Origin: Caenorhabditis remanei
Lineage: Eukaryota; Nematoda; Chromadorea; Rhabditida; Rhabditidae
DNA length: 64,000 nt
Assembly: GCF_010183535.1 (NCBI RefSeq)
Contig: NC_071328.1
Span: forward strand, 7,936,001-8,000,000
Direction of reading: 5' to 3'
The translations under genes were made by a program, and so were the position numbers. This document shows positions 34,279 to 46,026 of this stretch, piece by piece (the first letter of the stretch is position 1; each line of letters begins with the position of its first letter). The notes beneath the pieces were generated by a model. The model was not told where the DNA came from and ran no database searches. It saw only the letters and a program-made list of their open reading frames with translations.

Positions 34279-34869
34279 TCAATTCCTAAGAAAATGTTCC
34301 GAAAATTCAGAAATTCAAAAAATCCACGAATATGTTAGTGACATTTTGACTACTATAATCCTTTATACCCAATCTCCCTAAATCCAGAATCTGTTTTTTT
34401 TTTTTGCATGATCCTATAAATAATAGAAGATACCAAAAGGATCAAATTGATCTTTGCGAACCACAATTCGAAAAATAGCATAGAAATTTGAAAAAATAAC
34501 AAGGTTGGTTTTAAATTGAACAAAAACATGATGGAAATAAATTTTATTTTCCTCCACATCGAGAAAAAAAAACACGAATTCTGTGAAGCGAAAGAAACTT
34601 TGGAGTCGCATTGGAAAAAGATACATTTCTGCAATAAAAAGAAGAAAAAAAAAGTAAAAAACTGGAAAGAGCTTTTAGGGAAAAAATCTGTGAATGTATA
34701 GAACTGTTTCAGAAAAATCATCATTTGCCTGGCAGAGATTTCTTCGAGCAAAAGTTAATATAATTTTTCAGAGAACATAACCTTCTGGAAATTTATAGTT
34801 CTGATAGGCACATCTAGACAAATCGCGTTGTAAATGTGACCATGTTGGATGGTTTTTTCTAGAAAAATA
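34279..34869. repeat. Third, partial copy of the duplicated segment
   Basis: Collinear with 43360-44050 and closer to copy B than to copy A (it shares AAATTCAAAAAATCCACG). It lacks about 100 bp present in B (43485-43585), replaced by a T-run. Both ends are abrupt: left onto the VWA pseudogene, right onto the hAT fragment. Confidence 0.75.
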
Positions 34870-35272
34870 AGATCAATCTCAGTTTTTAGAGCAATTGCTA
34901 CGGGTGGTGTCTCATTTCGTCTTATGGAAAATAAATTCTTCAAAATGTTTCTGAGTAATGCGGGTGTTGAAGGGATGAGTGCGGATACAGTTCAAAGAAC
35001 GATTTCAACTATGGCTGAGTCGAGCAGACGAGAGGTTCGGAAATTGCTTCTCAATAGAAAAGTAAGTACACTTCATCAACTGATCACTTTCCTGGTTTTT
35101 AGAACCTCACTATTTCTTTCGACGGTTGGAGCAGGAACTTGAAGAGAATGCTCACAAGAAGAAACATTTGGATTTGGACACATTTGGTTTCGAGAGAGAA
35201 TACAATGATGAGGATGAGGAAAATAATGCGGATGTAGAAGTGGATCACGAACATGAGGAGAATGATGAATGA
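34863..35272 (+). pseudogene. hAT-family transposase fragment, internally deleted
   Basis: The frame reads RAIATGGVSFRLMENKFF, MFLSNAGVEGMSADTVQRT and EVRKLLLNRK, then after a short GTAAGT...TTTTTAG intron NLTISFDGWSRN. These are blocks before and at the DGW of hAT transposases. The catalytic region and dimerisation domain are absent. A frame change then leads directly to an acidic C-terminal tail (DEDEENNADVEVDHEHEEN) and the stop at 35272. It may represent the family that mobilised the 8-bp-TSD elements in this window; that link is inference. Confidence 0.5.
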
Positions 35273-35616
35273 TAACTCATAACTTTTCTAATTTATTACT
35301 TGATTCTCTAAAACATTTTTCATATCATTTCTTTTTCTTCATTAGTACTAAATAAACTTGTTCTGTTTGAAGGATTAGTTCGAAGAAAAGAACATCTTAT
35401 CCGAAAGCCCTCTAATTTTCCGTACGTGGCAAAAACATCTTTCTTATAATCCACGAGGAGAGTTCACGAAAATAGTCCCAAAAGAGAAAAAAAAACAATA
35501 GAAAATGAATTTATAATAGAAAATGAAATTCACGTCAAATTTGCGAACAGTTCGCTTTGTCTTGCAAGCTTTGCGAGTAATTTTCGGGAAATGAACTTTC
35601 AGAACTTTTTGCGAAT

Positions 35617-35708
35617 CGAGACAAACCGAATGCGAGACAAACCGAACCGAGACGAACCGAACCGAACCGAGACAGAGTGCGAGACGAACCGGGACGAACC
35701 GAGACCGA
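35617..35708. repeat. GAACCGA/GAGAC tandem repeat
   Basis: Degenerate 5- to 15-bp units (ACCGAACCGAGACGA) in tandem. GC-rich strings CCCGCGGGACTCGC and CGCGGGACAGGG follow. Probably part of an unrecognised repeat at 35580-35780. Confidence 0.5.
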
Positions 35709-36099
35709 ATTCCCGCGGGACTCGCATGAACTCTCGCTACTCGCGGGACAGGGTGTCTTGCGAGGCGACACTCTAACGCAGACGACGTGCAAATTAATAA
35801 AAATTTTCACGCGTAGGAGACCGTGCTGGGAGTCGAAATAAATGAAGAGAAAATAAAGAGACAAGTTTGTACACGCAAGTTTCAAACTTCATTAGTTGTA
35901 ACTGAAAGTGAATTTCACTGTAACTCAGTTTTCTCACAACATGTTTTAAATTATAGTTACTAAATTGACGCAGTCTGCATGAGTCAATTTGAACAAAGCA
36001 GCATCAGGACAATTCAAGCCACCAATTAATATTCAGATTTTTGAACGAAAAAAGTTCAAAACTAAACTTGAAAAGTCTACCCATTGACTGGACATCCTT

Positions 36100-39000
36100 C
36101 TCGGCAGTCACCGGCTGCTTTAGCACGGAAGTTGGTCGGCTTCAGCTCGGAGGTTGGTCGTATTCTGGACAAGACCGCTACTAAAGCCGACCAAGATGGC
36201 ATTTAATTTTTGGGGTACAGCAATTTTAGGGTACAACAGGGTACAACTGATTTTAGGGTACAACTTTCGTCATTTTAGGGTACAACTTTCATAATTTTAG
36301 GGTACAAAACTGAAATGGTACAAAAATTTTAGGGCACAACTATTTTGGGGTACAAGCTTCTGATAATTTTAGGGTACAACTGAATACAATTTTAGGGTAC
36401 AACCAATATAATTTTAGGGCACAACTAATTTTTGTTGCTAGTTATCGAAATTTTGAGATTTCCTGAAAAGTTTGATCCTAGGGTACATAGAATCAGAGAC
36501 TACAGTGAACCATAAAGTAAATCGAGGAGCTATAATTATGAGGTACATCCATAGAGTTATCATAGGGTACATCAAGTCAGAATTTTCATGAAATTTTAAA
36601 AGTCACAGAGTTTTCATCAAATTTGGAAAAAAAGATTTACAGACGGAGTTCCATGAACATGTTACTGATCTTTTGGGAAAGATGATATAACATAAAAACC
36701 ATACTTGCAAACCGGGCCGAAACGGGCCGACACGGGCCGGGGCGTAACTCGCTTCAAACTCAATATTATGAGCTCAAAAATATACCAAAATGTAGATCTC
36801 AGCGAGTTCTATGTCCGTGACCCACTACGGGCCGGATGGCTATTTGTTATTGTGCCGCGGGCCGGGAAAAAGTGCCAAAAAACGCGAAAATGGCCAAAAA
36901 AGCCATTCTAGCCCGGCCCGCGGCACATTACCAAATAGCCATGCGGCCCGCAGTGGGTCACGGAGATAGAACTCGTCGAGATCTACATTTTGGTATATTT
37001 TTGAGCTCATAATATTGAGTTTGAAGCGAGTTACGCGCCGGCCCGTGTCGGCCCGTTTCGGCCCGGTTCGCAAGTATGATAAAAACTATTCAAACAACCA
37101 TTTGCTAGATACTCATATTGGAGTTTCTATAATTGACTCTAACATCATCTTTAAAAATCTTATTATTTTATCCCTCTGAAAAAAGCAGCTCCTGAACTGC
37201 AACTGTAAAACTATTCTCAAAAATTAATGAAAACTCTGTGACTTCTAAAATTTTATGAAAATTCTGAGTCGATGTACCCTATGATAACCCCATGGATGTA
37301 CTTCAAGCTCCTCGATTTACCTTATGGTTCACTGTAGTCTCTGATTCTATGTACCCTAGGATCAAAATTTTCAGGAAATCTCAAAATTTCGATAACTAGC
37401 AACAAAAATTAGTTGTGCCCTAAAATTATATTGGTTGTACCCTAAAATTGTATTCAGTTGTACCCTAAAATTATCAGAAGTTTGTACCCCAAAATAGTTG
37501 AGCCCTAAAATTTTTGTACCCTTTCAGTTTTGTACCCTAAAATTATGAAAGTTGTACCCTAAAATCAGTTGTACCCTGTTGTACCCTAAAATTGTTGTAC
37601 CCTAAAAATTAAATGCCGACCAAGATACACAGTCCTTCAAAGTGATAATCCGCGGCGGAGCGCGATTGCGCCGATCGTTGGCGCGATTCTCGTTTTTAAG
37701 CTTAAAACCCAATTATTCACCGATTTCTCGAAATTTCAGCGTTTTCGCTGGTTCAAAAGTAGTAACAAATGTTCAGCGGGCAAAAATACATCGTTTGAGT
37801 GTAATCTTCTCTCATATTGTCAAAAAATAAAAAAGTTGAAAGACTTTAAAGAAAATCAACTGAAAAAGCCATTTTTTGCCACTTTCAGAAGAAATACGAA
37901 AAATTGGAGCGATTTCATTTCTTCTCGTCTAGTAACATTTATGAAGATGACTGTTGCGAACATTTTAAGCGTAAATACGTGTTATAATATCCAGAACTGG
38001 AATTATTGAATCAATTTTTAAATTCAACTTTTTTCTAAAAATTTTGTTTTTTGTTAATTTTTTGGTCTAGAAGTACTTGAAACACTTCAAAATAGCATAA
38101 CAGCAACTGGAAAGACTTAATTAGCAGGAGAAATGCACTTTTTATTGAAAATTTGGAAGTTTTTTGTTTCTTCAAAAAAAAATTAAACAGACTTTTTGGC
38201 GTTGAAAAGCTGCATCTCGAGGTTTGATGGACACTTATTCACTTCTACACCTTTCTTTTCGACGAATTCACTCGTTTTATCATAGAACTCGGTAATTTTG
38301 CTCGCAAGCTCAATTAATTGAATTTCGGGTTACGGTAGAATTTAAAGGGAGGAGACACAAAACTTTAAAAAACGGGAAGCGCGCCAGCTATGTCTGTTGT
38401 GCGCATTATCACTTTGAATGACTGTGAGATACGACGTCGTATACGACCAACTTCCGACCAACTTCTGAGCGCATAAAAACAACTAAATACAATTATTTTT
38501 CGAAGTATTCCTGGTATGCTCGATTTGTTGTCCACATTTAGACTTCGTCAGAAAATTTCTGTAAAACACATTATTTAATTATGTTTTTTCACTTTCATAT
38601 TTTACCTTCGGTCGATATATTCAAGGTGGGAAGTTCGTATTGTTTGCTTTTTAGTGAGAACCTGAAAAAACTTGGAGATTTTCGGTTATGAGATAAAAAA
38701 AAGTCAGTTACAATAACTTTTCCACTGAACTTGAGCACCTCCACTAACGAAATTCGTTTATCTCCATGAAATTTCGTAATCTGATTGGAAAATAATTTAA
38801 GTTTTGATAAAGATAAGCTAAATTGAATCAAAAAACGTTTATCAGTAAGACGAAATAATAAATAAAACTTCGAAAAATTATTGAAAAAACAAAAAGCACG
38901 CGTTGCGAGACACGCGACGCTCTTAAAATCCGACCAAGGTCCGATCAACTTCCGACAGCGGACAGTCAGATCGAAACTTCTGATCAGAAGCCGACCAATG

Positions 39001-39181
39001 TCCGAGCTAAAGCCGACATTCTCTTAACTTCTGACCAGAAGGTGACCAAGATCCGATCTGAAGCCGCCGTTCCTTTAACTTGTGGGTAAAAGTACCGAGA
39101 CTGCTTCAAAGGTGACCAAGATCCGATCTAAAGCCGAATCGACCTCAACTTCCGCCCTAAAGTTGCCACACGACTGCCGAG
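36100..39181. mobile_element. 3.1-kb inverted-repeat element (outer)
   Basis: The ends CTCGGCAGTC... and ...GACTGCCGAG are inverted, and the match continues loosely through CGGAAGTTGGTCGGC-type words (36120-36200 against 38930-39170). The paralogous sequence at 63.15-63.4 kb runs through the insertion point without the element, which defines both boundaries. The TT at the junction may be a 2-3 bp target duplication. The interior holds tandem-like GACCAAGATCCGATC units and the nested element at 36198-37617. There is no transposase. Confidence 0.65.
36198..37617. mobile_element. 1.42-kb Mutator-like element with AGGGTAC-repeat arms (nested)
   Basis: Starts GGCATTTAATTTTTGGGGTA and ends with the inverse. 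The exact 9-bp target duplication GACCAAGAT is at 36189-36197 and 37618-37626. Each arm consists of many spaced copies of TTTTAGGGTACAA. The centre (36705-37073) is a second palindrome of CGGGCCG-rich sequence. There is no coding capacity; the two ~70-residue frames in the centre mirror each other. Confidence 0.75.
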
Positions 39182-39350
39182 TTGTTTGATTTTTTACTTT
39201 TCCATTCAATAAAAAATCGAACATTTATTTTTTAAACAAAACAAATCATGATTATAAACGTTTTAACCGAAGAAACAATTGAAACAATATACGCTAAATT
39301 AGGTATATTAAATACAAAGTTTGAAAGTTCCAATATTGTTAAGCTCACAA

Positions 39351-40509
39351 TTATTTCGAAATTTTCCGGAAATGAAAATAGTTGAAGAAATACATCCCAG
39401 CTTTCTCCTCATCTTTTCTTATGATTCTTCTCCCTTTCGGATGGTCAATGGATCTGAAAAAAGTTTATTAACAGTTTTAAGGAGTGATATTTATGTATGT
39501 ATGTGAACACATCAATTTGCAAATTGATCAACAGGATCTTCATTTGCATCATTTTAAAAAAAGTAACTGTAACACTTACACAACATTTGCTTCATCTAGA
39601 ATGGCAAACACTTGGTTTCTAAACGATTCTTCTATGGCTTCGTAGTCTAGAGACATCTCGAATGACTTGAAATTTTCTAGTTTTCCATTGTACCAAGCTA
39701 GGACAAGAGAAGACAAATCGGTCGAGTTGAAAGGTCGTGAGGGCTCATTGAGAGTCAAACAAATAACTTCACATTTCATAGTTAGAAACGATGAAAAAGC
39801 AAGCCATTCATTTTGTTGAAACACGTTTAGTGATCGAACATTCAACTGGAAATGTTCTCGCTTCCCACCGGTGAGAACTTTCGATTCGTCAAACTTCAAC
39901 CGTTCCAATGTATGATATCCTAACAACTTTCTTCCATCTTCAACACTCAAATGAACTTTTTGGAGTTCCACTTGGTTAGGCTTGATTCGTTCATAAAATG
40001 AAAATTTTGGAAAAATCATATAACATTGCAAGCATGTGTTGTTGACTGTGAACAAATTTTTCAGATATTGAATCAAGAATTCGCACTTTTCAGCATTTTT
40101 CTGTACGCTTTGTTCGCATTTCAAAGTGAAAGACTCTCGATTTCTTCTCAGAAGTGTCTCTTTTCCATTCATTATCTTCTTTTGACCGTTTTCCAATTCT
40201 TTTTTGAAATCAAACAAAACTTGATTTTGAGTACTCAAAGAAGTTTGAACGATGATCTTCATTTGTTCAGGAATGGTGAAGTAGTAATTGATCAACTCCA
40301 ATCGAGGTTTTGAACTTTGTATAGTCCTTTTCAATCGCTTTGATAAGAAACTCATCTCCAGGCTGAAATGTAATGGATATGTGAAAAATCAAGGAGAAAG
40401 GAATAATAACTCACATCTCAATTGGATCAGTCTGAAACAATACAAGTCGTTGTGCCAGAAATGGAAGTTTCAGCAGTGGTAACTTTTTTGAGTCTTTTTT
40501 GAGATCCAT
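39351..40509 (-). CDS. F-box protein with FBA_2-like C-terminal domain
   Basis: Exons 40509-40415, 40362-39580 and 39453-39351 give 326 residues with all phases closed. The N-terminal F-box reads LPLLKLPFLAQRLVLFQTDP and then SFLSKRLKRTIQSSK. The C-terminal half has MKCEVICLTLNEPSRPF, LVLAWYNGKLENFKSFEMSL, and ends GRRIIRKDEEKAGMYFF, as in F-box-associated domain type 2. Worm F-box proteins are substrate receptors of SCF (SKR/CUL-1) ubiquitin ligases. The second-exon frame also runs to a stop at 39576, so skipping the last splice would give 293 residues. The last exon is well conserved in the paralogue at 63484-64000, which supports it. Confidence 0.75.
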
Positions 40510-40537
40510 TGGAACCTTAAAGAACGACGAATCCCTA

Positions 40538-41160
40538 AATTAATTTTTGGAGACCTCCAATTGTCAAATGCTGCATATCTGGTTTCGATGCCAGACCCTT
40601 TCCGGACGGAAATTATACATTTATCCGGTACCTTTGGCTTTACAATTTATGGAACTTGTTATTTGAACTATTCCCAATATTTTGAGCCTAGTTTCGATAC
40701 GCACGTTTAATAAGATGGATTATTGCATTAATAAGATGGATCACTCCATGTTGTCTTACTCTCAGCTGTTCGAAAATGTCGAATTTTTACATTTTTGGTT
40801 TTACTCAAAAATCATATCGTATTGATGCTGTTTTTGATCATTCACGTTAGAAAAGGACCCAAATAAGATTAAAAACAGTAGAAATGTCCTCTCTCATACT
40901 GTCTCATGTAGTCATAAGACGATTAAAAAATGCTATCAGAACATGATCACGATAAAGATCCTTTTCAAAGAAACAGTACTGTAAAAACTCAATTATTTAT
41001 CGAAACTAGGCTCAGAATATTCACAATTGTTCAAATAACAAGTTCCATAAATTGTAAAGCCAAAGGTACTGGATAAATGCATAATTTCCGTCCGGAGAGG
41101 GTCTGACATTGATACCAGATATGCAGCATTTGACAATTGGAGGGCCCCAAAAATTGATTT
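40538..41160. repeat. ~620-bp inverted repeat
   Basis: The left arm (CCAATTGTCAAATGCTGCAT...) is mirrored in the right arm (...ATGCAGCATTTGACAATTGG), with imperfections; the centre lies near 40850. It is joined directly to the element at 41163-41650 and may be its left part. Confidence 0.7.
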
Positions 41161-41162
41161 AT

Positions 41163-41650
41163 GAGTTCTATCAAGAAAAAAGTGTTTAATTCATGTTTTC
41201 CACGTTTTACTCTATTGCCTTGTAAACCTCTATACTGTTTTCTACGGAAAATGCACGTTTTACATGTGTTTGAAGTGTAATACTCCATATATTAGTACTA
41301 CCAAACTTTGACAGCCCGGGAGACATGGGTAACAAGTCAAGAGAGGTGGTCCAGTAGTAAAAAAATGAGAATCAAGACGTTTTCTATTAAAAATTAAGCA
41401 TAAACACTTATTACACACTCTATTTTTGATACACCGGTCATGGAATTAAAAATATGAGATTTTTCGAATTTTCGTGATTATCGAAAATTTCACAAAAAAT
41501 TTGTAAAAAATGATTTTTCATCTAGAACATTGATTAAATATAAGGAAAACTCTGCAATAAATGTTTTCCCAAAATTTCAGGTCAATCCGACCAGTTTGAA
41601 AGAAGTTGGGGCCGAAAAACCAAAACTTCATATCCCATTGAGCGGTACTG
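41163..41650. mobile_element. Interspersed repeat ending GGTACTG at a TA
   Basis: Homologous to 55645-56114. Both copies end ...TTGAGCGGTACTG followed by TA, i.e. an inverted CAGTACC start at a TA target. Copy B of the segmental duplication begins exactly at that TA, and copy A has the same TA with no element. Confidence 0.6.
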
Positions 41651-43190
41651 TATCTATCAGTTTTCAAAAAAAACTGTTATGCTCAAAATCAATATTACGA
41701 ATCACCTATTTCTTCATGTAGCAAACGAATTGTCAAAAAACTGAAGCAGAGAACGATTTTAAAGAAAAAAGAACATCAGACGACAAGATCTTGAATCTGG
41801 AAAGATGATTTCGAGTGCTATTCTTCTAACTCTTAGATCACTATTTGCTTCCATTTCGGTTCCTGCGGAAAAATAAATGACCGAAAATAAATAGATATTC
41901 TAATATTTTCTATAACTAATACCACCTTTTCATAATATAAATGTCCACTGACACATCATTGTTTTTACGTCAGTTGACACTTCTTTTTGCACAAAAAGAA
42001 AGGTGATTCTGTTTTTGAGAGAGTTTGCAAGTACAAAAAGTGTCGATTTGGTTATTCAGTCGGGTGTAAAGAGGGATTTTCAAAAACATCGAGCTGAAAT
42101 TTCAATCGAGATTATATTTGAAGGATCAGAAAACGCGAAAAGTTGGAGAACCTGTCTGGAAAATTGAGCAGCTGGTAGTATTGAACTTAGATATTCGTAC
42201 TGGAAGATGACAATCCTATCTGAACTTCAGGCAGCAGAACAGTGCTGAGAAACTCGCTAACGAAGCTTGCAATCTAGAGAATCTTAATTCAAAATCTCAA
42301 TTTGAGCCGATCTATGAGAATACAACCGAAAATTGTTTGTTAAGTGGAACAGACTGGAAAATAATTGAAATTTTGAAACGTTTATTGTGCAGGTGAAATT
42401 GCAACAAACCCGGAAATGTCAACTTTTTCTCTAGTTGATTGCTTTTCACAAAATGAAAACTGAACATTTGAGACTTTCAAAATTCACTTGAGAGAATTTA
42501 CATAAAAAGTTTAAATATCGGAGACAGGCAACTTCAAATTTTTTAATTAAGAAATTAGTGATTCTGAATTTTCTTCTTTAGATCTGGGCTAAATTCATAT
42601 AAACTCAGTATTCTACATTGCTGAACAAATTTTTTAAATCAATATTCGAAATCTAGAAAACACATGAAATCTCCGTTTTGAGAAGTAAAGTTGAACTCAT
42701 AAATATCAGATTAACACGACTGATCATTTAGACTCCGCCCCTTATAGTCCTGAAGCCCCGCCCATTTTCTTCCTGAATAGGTTTAAACCTCGTGAGTACT
42801 CTGCTGACCAATTGTTTTTACGGTCAAAACAAAAATTTGAAAAAGGACAAAAATATGTAATTTTTATGAAATAGAGGATTAAAGAGCAGTATTAATTGAA
42901 GGATATGAGGAGGTTGAAAAGGAGGAAAAAAATGGAAATTGTCTGAAAAATATTTAAAAAAAAGAAGAAGAAGATGAAAATTTTTAGAGGCGAAGCTTTT
43001 CAATTTGTTAGATACTCATTTCAGAATTTCAGAGAAAATAACTTATTCATTGTGGAATCGAGCATTTCAAACGTGCAAAATTTCATATTTCAATTGAATG
43101 AATGAGATTACTGAAATTTTTGAAAACGTTATCTGTCTGCGTAATCTCGTTTTCTAGATTAATCTTGTCCTGAGCATAAATCTGATTCAG

Positions 43191-43462
43191 TGGTCGAATC
43201 ACGGGAAAATCTGGGAGGAAACAAAACAACCAATGACAGTAAACGCGTCAGTTGGGAAGATCATACTGAACGAGATCCAAAAATTGTGGTCAAAGGCAAA
43301 AATATGAATGAAATAAGGCATTTTTATGAGGTTTCTGCAAAATTTAGACCCAAATATTGTCAATTCCTAAGAAAATGTTCCGAAAATTCAGAAATTCAAA
43401 AAATCCACGAATATGTTAGTGACATTTTGACTACTATAATCCTTTATACCCAATCTCCCTAA
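43191..43462 (+). CDS. Exon-like ORF of unknown family, copy B
   Basis: Same acceptor as copy A. The frame reads VESRENLGGN..., PKIVVKGKNMNEIRHFYEVS, FRPKYCQFLRKCS, ILTTIILYTQSP. The extra segment VKGKNMNEIRHFYEVS is what copy A lacks. No initiator or upstream exon was identified, and no family recognised. Confidence 0.35.
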
Positions 43463-44310
43463 ATCCAGAATCTGTTTTACTCATGTCTATTACGTATATT
43501 TCCATTATTATCTGCTAATCCAAAAATCTTTTGACGACAGAATATCTTCCTGGTTTTCTGTTTGAAGATTTAGCGTAACAAAAATTTGCATGATCCTATA
43601 AATAATAGAAGATACCAAAAGGATCAAATTGATCTTTGCGAACCACAATTCGAAAAATAGCATAGAAATTTGAAAAAATAACAAGGTTGGTTTTAAATTG
43701 AACAAAAACATGATGGAAATAAATTTTATTTTCCTCCACATCGAGAAAAAAAAACACGAATTCTGTGAAGCGAAAGAAACTTTGGAGTCGCATTGGAAAA
43801 AGATACATTTCTGCAATAAAAAGAAGAAAAAAAAGTAAAAAACTGGAAAGAGCTTTTAGGGAAAAAATCTGTGAATGTATAGAACTGTTTCAGAAAAATC
43901 ATCATTTGCCTGGCAGAGATTTCTTCGAGCAAAAGTTAATATAATTTTTCAGAGAACATAACCTTCTGGAAATTTATAGTTCTGATAGGCACATCTAGAC
44001 AAATCGCGTTGTAAATGTGACCATGTTGGATGGTTTTTTCTAGAAAAATACGAGACACCTGACGATTTTCTCTGAAATCTTGAAACAGACTATCGTATAG
44101 ATATCTAATTTCCTGTACCAATGTATTGTCTAGACGAAGTTTCCCGTAACAAATGGAAGACGTATCAGCTGGTGATCATCCCAACAAAACACAGTGTAAT
44201 AATAGTACGAATTATGGCGTACAGGAAATTAGAAAATGGAAAAATCTTTCGAACAAACAGCATTTGAAACTCTACAAATTGAACATGAAAAAAAACGTAG
44301 TAGTAAACAG

Positions 44311-44420
44311 AGATGTCGGGAAGTGAAAATTTTCTTATCCGGAAGCCGGAAGTCGGAAGTTAGAAGTGAAAAAAAGACTGGAAGTCGGAAGTCGGAAGTC
44401 GGAATTCCCGACAACACTAC
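44311..44420. mobile_element. 110-bp GGAAGTC-repeat insertion, hAT-like
   Basis: Absent from the aligned position of copy A, where TAGTGAACAG runs straight into TAACTTTT. In copy B TAGTAAACAG (44301-44310) and TAGTAAATAG (44421-44430) flank an insert. Its ends (GTCGGGAA / TTCCCGACAACACTA) resemble the TAGAGTTGT...GGAAT ends of the element at 23166-24502. The interior is (GGAAGTC)n. Confidence 0.6.
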
Positions 44421-44734
44421 TAGTAAATAGTAATTTTTGAGTTCCGAATGGTAGTTTTTCACTCTTAACGCAGTTTTATTGTCTGAATTTGCAAAATGTA
44501 CACCTTTGTTCGTTGGTTTGAATCACTGTTCCAAGATTCATGATGCACAATTTTCCGTTGTTTCTAGTGTGTTTATTCGGTGGATAGAAACAAAGTTCAG
44601 AACATCAAAACAATCATTTTTTCTTTCCCGATCCGTTTTTCGTTCCGTTTCCATAGTTAGTGAATTAATGCGCCTACAGAATATTTGTCACTTCACTCTC
44701 TTTCTCCCATTTGTTCTTCTTATTTTGGATTGCC

Positions 44735-46026
44735 ATGTTCTTTTTCATTACCTCTTTCCTTATTGTATTCTCCATATGTTTGATTGGCGTAAGTGTTGCT
44801 ACAGTTATCTGTTTCATTCAGAAGAATAATTTCAGATTACTAATAGTAGCACAGTAATAGTGACCAATAAGTCCCCCGTGTCTTACAGTAGTTATAGTTC
44901 GTTGACTTTCGATTGGGATGGATGTTTGGATTACTGTGTAAATGACGAAATGTGTATGGTCAGGGAGGAAAAAACGTTATCAAGTACTTTTCTGTGTGTA
45001 TTTCTAGGTCATTTTCAACAATGGATCTGACACTACTTGTCAATTATTCAAAATCGGAGATCTTCAATCAGTGAAACGGCGATACAGTTCTGAAGTAAAA
45101 GTTGCTTTCAAATTGAACAGAGATAATTCGTCGACTTGTCCGGCAAATGATACATTATCTGGAGGAGTAAGAGTTTCCATAGAGAAGACTTTTCAAATAA
45201 TGATTGTCAGGGTTATGTACTTGGATACAATGATACTCTTCGAAGGCAGTCCTATCATGGTTACTCAATCAATTATGATCCAGATAATCTAATGTGGAAT
45301 TTCAATTCGACTGGGGTAACTATGTGTTCATCTGCAGGTGTTAAAATGTCTATCAGGCCGAAGGGACCTTGGTGTTTTTTCGTTGGTGACTTTATCAATT
45401 ACTGTAAAAACTATTATTTTCTAGTTGTTCAACGCCGCCTTAGTTACCCAAGAAGAAGCAGTATCTAACTGTTCTGCAAGGTGGTCTGGTGTTTTGAGTG
45501 GTATTGAAACGCCCGAAGAATTTCAAGCGGTGACAGGTGAGTAGAACTTTTGCTGTGAATAAGAACAAATCTTAGTTCAAAGTTCGACATTTTCAGAAAT
45601 AGCTAAAAATAACGTATACGAGTCTTTAGTTAAATATTACGAGAGTGCGGCATGGATTGATGGCGTTCGGAAACCTGAATGCGTTGGGAACCCAACATGT
45701 TCTGGATTAAGTGTAAGTTCAGTTTGTCAAAGGCTACAATAAATATGTTCTTCTCTTTTCAGGCATTCACATTCTCTGATCCGACATTGTCTTCTGAACC
45801 AACCGGATTTCTCTGGAACTCCAATCAACCTGATGGTACTACAAAGGATTGTCTCATGTTCAAAATTAACAGTGATAAAAGTTATGGAATTGACGATGAA
45901 TTGTGAGTGGCTTACTATTTTTCAATCAGATATCTTCTTAAATTCAGATGCACAATGAGAAATTCAACGATTTCAAAGATACGTTTGGCAGGGTATCTTT
46001 GTGGGGAAGTGCCCAAAATTAGATGA
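44735..46026 (+). CDS. Secreted PAN_3 + C-type lectin domain protein (copy B, plus)
   Basis: Exons 44735-44788, 44836-44958, 45008-45166, 45211-45381, 45425-45536, 45597-45712, 45763-45902 and 45948-46026 also give 317 residues, although exon 5 is 6 bp shorter and exon 6 is 6 bp longer than in copy A. The signal peptide is the same as in copy A. PAN_3 Cys pattern GCLDYCVNDEMC. Lectin domain with CSARWSGVLSG, AAWIDGVRK, FLWNSNQPDG and YLCGEVPKIR. Differences from the paralogue cluster in the lectin domain loop (NNVYESLVKYYESA versus NHGYDFSSAENA), which may reflect different ligands (inference). All splice sites are intact. Confidence 0.85.

Noticed and set aside
34703..34711. CTGTTTCA word resembling the upstream motif of worm piRNA genes
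   Set aside because: Single occurrences without clustering or the AT-rich context; expected by chance in 64 kb.
35620..35885. Arg/Ser-rich frames over the GAACCGA block
   Set aside because: Low-complexity translation of a tandem repeat on both strands.
36705..37073. Paired 68- and 77-residue frames with RAGWLF-like residues
   Set aside because: Mirror images in the centre of the AGGGTAC element.
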